A stretch of DNA of 64,000 nucleotides, taken from assembly GCF_001746365.1 (NCBI RefSeq), contig NZ_MJAJ01000024.1, forward strand, positions 1 through 64,000. The letters are read 5' to 3'. The notes under the pieces were generated by a model, which was not told where the DNA came from, searched no databases, and saw only the letters and a program-made list of their open reading frames with translations. Source of the DNA: Streptomyces sp. LUP30. Lineage in GTDB: Bacteria; Actinomycetota; Actinomycetes; Streptomycetales; Streptomycetaceae. This document shows, piece by piece, positions 49,359 through 56,045 of this stretch (positions are counted from its first letter, which is position 1; every line of letters begins with the position of its first letter). The position numbers were made by a program, and so were the translations under genes.

Positions 49359-49378
49359 TTGCAAGCACCCGCTTGCAA
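49359..49378. promoter_or_regulatory. Palindromic operator of the XRE regulator
   Basis: TTGCAAGC-ACCC-GCTTGCAA is a perfect 8+8 inverted repeat in the promoter of the HTH gene, between a TTTTGC and a TAGTTA that could be its -35 and -10 on the minus strand. This placement suits autorepression. Confidence 0.65.
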
Positions 49379-49439
49379 AAGTGCGCCACACCACTCGGGA
49401 GGAGCACGGCGGCCGCACACGGCGACCCCGGCCGGGGGG

Positions 49440-50582
49440 TCAGGAGGGCTGGACCTCTTCGAACTGGGCGAGGGCTTCGGCGGGGTCCGGGCCCACCAGG
49501 CGTTCCAGGCCGGCCGTCGTGATCTCGGCCCACTTGGCGGCGCGCGCCCACATCCGCTCCTCGAAGGCACGGACGACGTCGTCCAGACGTCGGGGGCCGG
49601 CGTCGACGTCGGCGCCCGGGCCGACGGCGATGGCCTCGGCGAGTTCGGCGCCTTCCAGCATCGCGAGGTTCGCGCCCACCCCCAACGGGGGCATCAGATG
49701 GGCGGCGTCGCCCAGGAGCGTCACTCCGGGGACATGGGTCCAGGTGTGGCCCACGGGCAGGACGTGGAGCGGACGGTGGGCGAAGGCCGCGCCGTGGCGG
49801 AGGAGGTCCAGGACGGGAGCGGCCCAGCCGTCGAACAGTGCCAGCAGGCTCGATCGCACGGCCTCGACGTCGGCCGGATCCAGGTTCGCGTGCCAGTCCA
49901 GCGGCGCGCGGAACCGGGCGTACACCTTGACGTGGCCGCCGCTGTTGCGCTGCGCGACGAGGCTCCGGTTCGGGCCGTACACGGCGACGGAACCGTCGCC
50001 GATCAACCGGGCGAGGTCGGGGTGGCGGGTGTCGACGTCGTCCAGGGAGGTCTCGACCACGGTGATGCCGGTGTAGCGCGGCGTCACCGAGGTGACTGCG
50101 GGGCGGACCCGGGACCAGGCGCCGTCCGCGCCGACCACGAGGTCGAACGACTCCTGCCGCCCGTCCGCGAAATGGACCAGTACGCCGTCCCCGGTCCCCG
50201 GCGTCACCCGCGACACGCCCCGCCCCCACCGGACGTCGAGAGAGCCGAGCAGCAGGTCACGCAGTTGCCCGCGGTCGATCTCGGGATTGGCCCGGTCGTC
50301 GGGACGGGGGCGCCAGTCGCGCAGGACGGTCCCGGCCGTGTCCAGGATGCGCATGGCCTGTCCCTCGGGACGGGACAGCTGCCGGAACTGCGGCAGCAGT
50401 CCCGCCTTGTCCAGTGCGAGCTGGCCCAGCCCTTCGTGCAGGTCCAGGGTGCCGCCCGGAGGACGCGCATCGGGGGCGGGATCGCTTTCGAGGACGGTGA
50501 CGGGGTGGCCATGGCGGTGCAGGACACGGGCGAAGGTCAGACCGCCGGGACCGCTCCCGACCACTGCGATGCGATGCCTCAT
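49440..50582 (-). CDS. FAD-dependent monooxygenase (TetX-like)
   Basis: A 380-aa class A flavin monooxygenase. The FAD-binding GXGXXG fold is RIAVVGSGPGGLTFARVLHR (residues 4-23), the DG motif is LVVGADGAWSRVRPAVT (about 150) and the GD motif is VTLLGDAAHLMPPLGVGANL (about 290). It has a typical PHBH-type length and resembles the TetX/aromatic hydroxylase group acting on polyketide-like or phenolic compounds. Inactivation of an antibiotic is possible. ATG 50582 is adopted, with TACGGT (50591-50596, coding strand) 8 nt upstream, inside the operator shared with the divergent TetR gene. Confidence 0.88.
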   Translation of the reverse strand: MRHRIAVVGSGPGGLTFARVLHRHGHPVTVLESDPAPDARPPGGTLDLHEGLGQLALDKAGLLPQFRQLSRPEGQAMRILDTAGTVLRDWRPRPDDRANPEIDRGQLRDLLLGSLDVRWGRGVSRVTPGTGDGVLVHFADGRQESFDLVVGADGAWSRVRPAVTSVTPRYTGITVVETSLDDVDTRHPDLARLIGDGSVAVYGPNRSLVAQRNSGGHVKVYARFRAPLDWHANLDPADVEAVRSSLLALFDGWAAPVLDLLRHGAAFAHRPLHVLPVGHTWTHVPGVTLLGDAAHLMPPLGVGANLAMLEGAELAEAIAVGPGADVDAGPRRLDDVVRAFEERMWARAAKWAEITTAGLERLVGPDPAEALAQFEEVQPS

Positions 50583-50584
50583 GT

Positions 50585-50617
50585 CGATACACCGTATTGT
50601 CATAGGACGGTGTATCG
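50585..50617. promoter_or_regulatory. Shared TetR operator
   Basis: CGATACACCGT (50585-50595) and ACGGTGTATCG (50607-50617) are perfect 11-nt complements with an 11-nt spacer. They cover the monooxygenase -10 and lie directly ahead of the TetR -10 TACGGT (50624-50629), which repeats the ACGGT half-site. Confidence 0.8.
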
Positions 50618-50635
50618 CAAGAGTACGGTGTGACC

Positions 50636-51364
50636 ATGACTGTGTGGGACCGGCCCGAGCCGCCGACTCGCCCTGTGCCGCTCGACCGGGAGCAGATCGT
50701 CGCCGCCGCCGTCGCGCTGGCCGACGCGGGCGGGCTGGAGGCGGTGTCGTTGCGCAAGGTCGCCGCACGGCTGAACGCAGGCCCGATGCGGCTGTACGGA
50801 TACATCTCCACCAAGGAGGAGCTGTTCGACCTCATGGTGGACGAGGTCCAGGCCGAGATCCTCCCCGACGGCTCGGGGCAGCAGCCCGGTGACTGGCGGG
50901 AGGCGCTGCGCGTCCTCGCCCACCGCACCCGGCAGACCGCTCTCCGCCACGAATGGCTGGCCGACCTGCTCGGCGGCCGCCCGACCCTCGGGCCGAACGG
51001 CCTCGCCGTGACCGAGGCCAAGCTGGCCGCGCTCGACGGCCTCGCCGACGTCGACACCGCCATGCGCGCCGTGGAGACCGTCAGCGCCTACTTCACCGGC
51101 GCGATCAGGCGCGAGATCGCGAACCTGCGGGCCGAGCGCGCCACGGGCCTGTCCAAGCGCGACTGGCAGCGCGCCTCCGGCCCGCATGTGACGAGAATGC
51201 TGGCCACGGGCCGCTTCCCGGCACTGGCCAAAGCCGTGCACGACGGCACGGACGTGGACGCCGAGACGTCCTTCACGACCGGGCTGGACTGGGTCCTCGA
51301 CGCCGTGGCCGCCAGACTCGCGCTCGGCAACGGCCCAGGGGCCCGTCCGCGATCCGGTCTATGA
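50636..51364 (+). CDS. TetR-family regulator (TetR_C type)
   Basis: A 242-aa repressor. The HTH is VAAAVALADAGGLEAVSLRK with VAARLNAGPMRLYGYISTKE (about 22-60), and the C-terminal ligand domain resembles the tetracycline-repressor branch (LRHEWLADLLGGRPTLGPNG, AYFTGAIRREIANLRAERAT). TACGGT (50624-50629) stands 6 nt before ATG 50636; GTG 50630 is an in-frame alternative. It should repress itself and the divergent monooxygenase through the operator at 50585-50617, with the monooxygenase substrate as likely inducer. The 3' end overlaps the convergent SMI1 gene by 6 nt. Confidence 0.87.
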   Translation: MTVWDRPEPPTRPVPLDREQIVAAAVALADAGGLEAVSLRKVAARLNAGPMRLYGYISTKEELFDLMVDEVQAEILPDGSGQQPGDWREALRVLAHRTRQTALRHEWLADLLGGRPTLGPNGLAVTEAKLAALDGLADVDTAMRAVETVSAYFTGAIRREIANLRAERATGLSKRDWQRASGPHVTRMLATGRFPALAKAVHDGTDVDAETSFTTGLDWVLDAVAARLALGNGPGARPRSGL

Positions 51365-52000
51365 GCGGATGTCCCACTCGATGCAGGTCCTGCCGGAGGC
51401 ATGCTCGAAGGTGACGGGCCAGTAGTACCTGAACGGGGCGCCCGTCTCCAGAGCGTCCGTCACGGCGCGGACGAACCCGGTCAGGCTCGAGCCCCAGAGG
51501 GTGCCCTCCAGATCGCCGGAGCCGATGCCCATCTCGTACACGTGCCCGTACGTGGGCCCGGGCCGGTGGTCGACGAACGCGACGCCTCCGTCGTTGGGGA
51601 GCGCGAACGGCACACAGAGGTGCAGATGGCCGGCGAGGTCCTCCTCGTCCCACAGATCGGCCTCAGCGTTGTCCTCGCCGACGTCCACGAGGATCTCGTG
51701 CATCGATGCGATCTCAGCCGTCGAGGCGAGCCGGTGGCCCAGCGGCAGGATGTTGCCGGCCGGGAAGACCCCCGGCTCGGGTCCGCTGTTCCGCTCGGGC
51801 TCGACGACACCGTTCCGCCGCTCCAGCAGCCGCCTGAGCTCGGGATGCAGGACGAAGCCCAGCTGCTTCTCCAGCTCGGCGAGCTCGGCGCCCGTCGCCG
51901 GCGGTCGGAGTGCGGCGTGATCCGCCGGCGACCGGGCGGCCAGCCACGACTCGAACCGGTCCCATGCCTGATCGAACAGAGCAAGGTCTCTCGATGTCAT
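51359..52000 (-). CDS. SMI1/KNR4 family protein
   Basis: A 213-aa protein of the SMI1/KNR4/SUKH superfamily. LRPPATGAELAELEKQLGFV and LHPELRRLLERRNGV are the family's N-terminal signature, and LCVPFALPNDGGVAFVDHRP and YEMGIGSGDLEGTLWGSSL follow. Many members are immunity proteins to polymorphic toxins, others are regulatory. No toxin gene is adjacent, so this could be an orphan immunity or housekeeping copy. TATCTT (52007-52012, coding strand) 6 nt before the ATG supports the start. Confidence 0.85.
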   Translation of the reverse strand: MTSRDLALFDQAWDRFESWLAARSPADHAALRPPATGAELAELEKQLGFVLHPELRRLLERRNGVVEPERNSGPEPGVFPAGNILPLGHRLASTAEIASMHEILVDVGEDNAEADLWDEEDLAGHLHLCVPFALPNDGGVAFVDHRPGPTYGHVYEMGIGSGDLEGTLWGSSLTGFVRAVTDALETGAPFRYYWPVTFEHASGRTCIEWDIRS

Positions 52001-52315
52001 GGGCAGAAGATAGACGGCAGGTCTGACAAGACCGCCTGAGGCGGCGGTGCAGGGCTCCTGCGGGCCGCCGACGTTTCACCGGAGACGGTCCACCGATCCG
52101 TCGGAGCCCGGCCGAGCACAGGTGCCTCCCAGGCAGCCGAGCGCATCGCCTGCGACGACCTGCCGACCGGCCTCGCCCGGGTCGGTCGCGGAGTCGCTCG
52201 CCGCCGACATCCGGGTCGAAGCCTGCTTCGACCCGGCCGCCCTGAACGCCTCACCTGCGGACGCCTGAGCCCGTCACCACGCCGGCGGGACGGGGCGCGC
52301 CCGCACACTCCACCC
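52001..52315. other. Gene-free 315-nt gap with a possible lyase remnant
   Basis: No intact gene. A plus-strand reading ending at 52268 gives VAESLAADIRVEACFDPAAL, which looks like the C-terminus of an adenylosuccinate lyase/carboxymuconate cycloisomerase-type protein. The sequence before it is in another frame, so at most a decayed fragment remains. Confidence 0.3.
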
Positions 52316-52813
52316 TCACCGGTCCGCGATCCACTCCGTCACCGCCGCGAGGTCCGCGCCCTGGAGGGCTCGGGCGGGGTGGACGCGGTGCAGCAGCGCC
52401 GGGGCTGGGTGATGGGCGGCCACCCAGTCGCGGTCGGCGTCGGTGATCTCGTCGTCGAGCCAGACGAACGGTCTGCCTGCGGCCAAGGACACCAGGGGCC
52501 GCGTCTTCCAGTGGACGCCGTCGGCCGGGGGCTCATCCTCGTCCGGCCAGTCCTCGTCGGGCCGGTCCTCGTCGGGCCAGTCCGCGACCGGCAGCGTGGG
52601 CAGGCCGAGCCGGGGTGCGAGGAGCGTGTTCGCGTCCTCCAGCCAGGTCGTCGCCCAGGTCAACTCGCATCCCAGCGCGAGAAGCCGGGGGCCGAGGGAC
52701 GGGTCGAGCCGGGCCAGGAGAGGGTGCGCGGGCGACGGAGGTCCGTACTCGGGGTAGGGGTCCGTGGCTCCGAACGGGATGAGCGTCCCGTCGACGTCGA
52801 GGAAGAGCAGCAT
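52316..52813 (-). CDS. Small HAD-like hydrolase domain protein
   Basis: A 165-aa protein with HAD motif I at the N-terminus, LLFLDVDGTLIPFG (DxD nucleophile/acid), and a motif IV-like WLDDEITDADRDWV near residue 118. It is too short for a cap domain. An acidic repeat, DWPDEDRPDEDWPDEDEP, is encoded by a local tandem duplication around residues 80-97. The family (Streptomyces HAD-like hypothetical) has no known substrate. The start is ATG 52813 (GTG 52816 immediately before it). Confidence 0.8.
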   Translation of the reverse strand: MLLFLDVDGTLIPFGATDPYPEYGPPSPAHPLLARLDPSLGPRLLALGCELTWATTWLEDANTLLAPRLGLPTLPVADWPDEDRPDEDWPDEDEPPADGVHWKTRPLVSLAAGRPFVWLDDEITDADRDWVAAHHPAPALLHRVHPARALQGADLAAVTEWIADR

Positions 52814-52882
52814 CACGTCCAGGATCCCCCCGTCACCCCTCCGCCGTAACTCCGAAGGGGCATGCGGAGGGTGCCATGGGGC

Positions 52883-55036
52883 TCACTGGTCCCAGGGCAG
52901 GGGGCGTTCGTGGACGATCTCCAGGCGGGTCACCGCGCGGGTGAGCACCACGTACAGGCGGTTCGGTCCGCGTTGTTCCGCTTCCGCGACGGCCGCCGGT
53001 TCGACGGCGACGACGTGGTCGTACTCCAGGCCCTTGGCGAGGGTCGCGGGAACGACCGTCACCCGGCCGGCCTGCTCGTCCGGCCCGCAGGACGGCAGGC
53101 CGGCCGTGGTCAGGGCCTCGCGCACCGCGGCCGCCTGCTGGTCCGCCGCGATGACGCCGACCGAGCCCTCGTGGGCGAGCGCGTCGCGCACGGCGGCGAC
53201 GACGACGGCGTACAGGTCGCCGTTCGCCCGCCGGACGCGCAGTTCGCCGTCCCGGCGCAACGAGTCGGCCCGCGGCACGTCGACGTCGAGGCGGTCCAGG
53301 ACGCGGTCCGCGAGGGCGAGCACGGCGGCCGGCACGCGGAAGCCCGTGGTCAGCGGGACGATCGTGGCGTTCGGCTTGCCCAGGTGGGTCATCTGCACCG
53401 GCCACGAGGCGGCCGCCCACGGGGTGGTGCCCTGCGCCAGGTCGCCGAGGACGGTGAGCGAGCCGAAGCGGACCCGGCGGGCGACGGCGCGGCACTCCAT
53501 CGGTGAGAGGTCCTGAGCCTCGTCGACGACGACATGGCCGTATCCCCGGGGGTGCTCCAGGAGGCCGGCCACTTCGTCGAGCAGGACGAGGTCGGCCGTC
53601 GACCAGCGCGCCGACTTCGGGGAGCGGGGCGGCCGCGGCCAGAGCAGGGCGCGCTGCTCGTCCGGGTCCAGGAGTCCGTCCCCCGCCCGCGCCAACGCCT
53701 CGGCGTCCGTGAGGAGTCCGGCGACGACCTCCTCGGGGCGCAGCTTGGGCCAGACCGCTTCCACGCAGGCGCTCACGGGCCGCGCCCGTTCGATCCGGCG
53801 GGTCCAGGAGACGGGGCGCGGCCCGCTCCGGCGTTCGACCTGCTCCTGGATCCGGCGGACGATCCGGCTGCGCACCCGCTCGCGGCCGGACTCGTAGGGC
53901 GGCGCCTCGGCGAGCACGCCCGCGACGATCTCCGCCAGCGCACGGGCCCCGACGCGCCAGCGGCAGGAGCCCTCCGGGACGGACAGGTCCTCTGCGCGTT
54001 CGGCCGTCACCCGCCCGTACACCGCGCGGCGCAGCACCTCGGCCATCCGGGCGTCGTGTTTGACGGCGGCGGTGCGGTCGGGGTCCGTTCCGGTCGCCCG
54101 GTGACGGCCGATCTCGTCGGGCAGGGTGGACTGCCGTACTCCGGTCTCGCCGAGGGCGGGCAGCACCTCCGCGATGTAGGTGAGGAAGGCACGGTTGGGG
54201 CCGAGGATCAGCAGTCCGCCGCGCTGGATGCGCCGCGGGTGGGTGTAGAGCAGGTAGGCGGCCCGATGCAGGCCGACGGCGGTCTTGCCGGTGCCGGGGG
54301 CGCCCTGCACGCACACCGACGCGGTGAGGTCGCCGCGTACGAGGTCGTCCTGCTCGGGCTGGATGGTCGCGGCGATGTCCCGCATGGGGCCGACCCGCGG
54401 CCGTTCGATCTCGCGGGCGACGATGCCGCCGTCCTGCGCCACGGACCCGCGCCCGGGCCCGGCCGGGTGCTCGCCGGCGTCGAGGCGCTCGTCCTCCAGG
54501 CCGGTGAGGTCGGCGGAGTCGCCCCGGCTGCCGGGGGCCCAGCCGAACCGTCGCCGTACGGCGACGCCCTGCGGGTCGCGGGCGCTCGCCTGGTAGAAGG
54601 CGCGGGAGACGGGTGCGCGCCAGTCCACGACGAGGGGCGGGGCGGCCGGGTGCTCGCTGATGCGCAGCCGGCCGATGTGGTGGGCGAGCCCCTCGTGCTC
54701 GCCGCCGGTGCCGTGCGCGAAGTCCAGCCGGCCGAAGAACAGGGGGCCCTCGGGCAGTTCGTGAAGGGCCTTGGCGTGGCTGCGCAGCTGGTAGCCGAGG
54801 ACTTCGGCGTCGGCGCCGGAGGCGGACACGTCCTCGCCGGTGACGACCTGGAGGTCGGCGCCCGCGACCATGGCGGTGAACGCGGTCCGGCAGGCGTCGT
54901 GGTGGGCGCGTTCGAGACGCAGGGCGGCGACGAGGCCCCGTGGGTCCGCGTCCGCGTCCGGGGCCGGGGCCGGGTTCGGGGCCGGGTCAGGGGCGGGGTC
55001 GGCGGAGTCCTGGGGGGCGCGCTCGGGTGCCGTCAT
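52883..55036 (-). CDS. helR: HelR, RNA polymerase-recycling motor ATPase
   Basis: A 717-aa superfamily 1 helicase-like ATPase of the HelD/HelR branch. After a Pro/Asp-rich start there is the N-terminal helical region (VAALRLERAHHDACRTAFTA) used to reach into RNA polymerase. Then come Walker A GAPGTGKT (245-252), Walker B VVVDEAQDLSPMECRA, LTTGFRVPAAVLALADRVLD and the C-terminal AKGLEYDHVVAVEP with YVVLTRAVTRLEIVH. HelR displaces rifamycins from RNA polymerase and recycles stalled enzyme. TATCCT (55043-55048, coding strand) 6 nt before the ATG implies a leaderless mRNA. A palindrome TAACGTTA (55054-55061) overlaps the promoter. I see no rifamycin-associated element. Confidence 0.87.
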   Translation of the reverse strand: MTAPERAPQDSADPAPDPAPNPAPAPDADADPRGLVAALRLERAHHDACRTAFTAMVAGADLQVVTGEDVSASGADAEVLGYQLRSHAKALHELPEGPLFFGRLDFAHGTGGEHEGLAHHIGRLRISEHPAAPPLVVDWRAPVSRAFYQASARDPQGVAVRRRFGWAPGSRGDSADLTGLEDERLDAGEHPAGPGRGSVAQDGGIVAREIERPRVGPMRDIAATIQPEQDDLVRGDLTASVCVQGAPGTGKTAVGLHRAAYLLYTHPRRIQRGGLLILGPNRAFLTYIAEVLPALGETGVRQSTLPDEIGRHRATGTDPDRTAAVKHDARMAEVLRRAVYGRVTAERAEDLSVPEGSCRWRVGARALAEIVAGVLAEAPPYESGRERVRSRIVRRIQEQVERRSGPRPVSWTRRIERARPVSACVEAVWPKLRPEEVVAGLLTDAEALARAGDGLLDPDEQRALLWPRPPRSPKSARWSTADLVLLDEVAGLLEHPRGYGHVVVDEAQDLSPMECRAVARRVRFGSLTVLGDLAQGTTPWAAASWPVQMTHLGKPNATIVPLTTGFRVPAAVLALADRVLDRLDVDVPRADSLRRDGELRVRRANGDLYAVVVAAVRDALAHEGSVGVIAADQQAAAVREALTTAGLPSCGPDEQAGRVTVVPATLAKGLEYDHVVAVEPAAVAEAEQRGPNRLYVVLTRAVTRLEIVHERPLPWDQ

Positions 55037-55135
55037 AGGGCAAGGATAACCAATAACGTTACCGAGTTACATTTTTTACCGGGCTTCACCGGGTCTGAGG
55101 CATGGTGGCCGTCGAGCGCTGTCGCTCCACGCGGG

Positions 55136-55765
55136 TCAGGCGAGCCGTGGCAGCCCCGTCGCCAGCGCGTCGAAGGCCCGCTCCGCCGCGGCCACCGCAT
55201 CCGCCCGCACCTCCGCCGGCCGCTCCCCGGCCGCCACCCGCCGCCAGTTCTCCTCCGCGAGGATCCGCCGGACGGCGACGATCTGGCCGGCCGCCAGCCG
55301 GGCGTCGAGGGCGGTGGGCAGGTCGTCCGAGAGGGCCTCGGCGAGGGCGGCCTCCGAACGCTCCAGATAGCCGTACAGGCGGGCGACCAGCGACGGGGTG
55401 CCGTAGAGGAGGTTGTAGAACGCCCGCACCTGGGGGTGGTCGTTGAGCCCGGTGACGGGATCGTCCGCGGCCAGCCCGGCCAGGAAGTGCCGGCGCAGGG
55501 CGGCCAGCGGCGCGACGCCCCCGGCCCGGCCCGCGACGACGACCCGCGCCGCCTCCTGCTCGTGATCGGCGATCTGGTGCAGCACCAGATCCTCCTTCGC
55601 CGGGAAGTAGCGGAAGAGGGTCGGCTTGGAGATCTCCGCGGCCGCGGCGACCTCGGCGACGGACACCGCGTCGAAACCCCGCTCCAGGAACATCCGGACG
55701 GCGACCTCCGACACGGCCTGGTACATCCGCTGCTTCTTGCGCTCACGCAGCCCGGTCTCGCTCAT
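55136..55765 (-). CDS. TetR/AcrR-family regulator upstream of helR
   Basis: A 209-aa regulator. The HTH (about 12-58) is MYQAVSEVAVRMFLERGFDA with VAAAAEISKPTLFRYFPAKE, typical TetR. The C-terminal domain (about 70-209) is helical and Ala/Leu-rich. TAGGCT (55772-55777, coding strand) is 6 nt before the ATG. helR follows after 99 nt on the same strand; a TAACGTTA palindrome in that gap is a possible operator. Ligand unknown. The 280 nt upstream hold only a Pro/Ala-rich ORF without family resemblance. Confidence 0.88.
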   Translation of the reverse strand: MSETGLRERKKQRMYQAVSEVAVRMFLERGFDAVSVAEVAAAAEISKPTLFRYFPAKEDLVLHQIADHEQEAARVVVAGRAGGVAPLAALRRHFLAGLAADDPVTGLNDHPQVRAFYNLLYGTPSLVARLYGYLERSEAALAEALSDDLPTALDARLAAGQIVAVRRILAEENWRRVAAGERPAEVRADAVAAAERAFDALATGLPRLA

Positions 55766-56045
55766 GGAGCGAGCCTACGGGCCGCCGGGCACGGCGTGCC
55801 GCGGCGCCGCGGACGGCCACCAGGGCGCCGCCGGTCGCGAGTCGGGGCGGCGCCGAGGAGTCGCACGGCCAGCCCCGTTCAGGGTGTCGTACGGCAAGAG
55901 GCCGGCCAGGCCGAGGAGCGCACCGCCCTCACCCGTCGTCCCGCTCCCCGCCGCGCATACGCCCGCCCCCCGCGCGTCCGACGCCAGGAGGGCGTCGACC
56001 CGGCCGGCCCCGGTCCGACCTGCGTTCCATGGCACCGTGATCGCC

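Noticed and set aside
48037..50229. 730-codon minus-strand ORF extending upstream of the HbhA-like gene
   Set aside because: Only the last 226 codons have protein-like composition; the rest lies across the XRE gene and the monooxygenase in a wrong frame and is Arg/Pro/Gly-rich.
55037..55135. Rifamycin-associated element before helR
   Set aside because: No long G/C-rich inverted repeat of the described kind is visible in the 99-nt gap.
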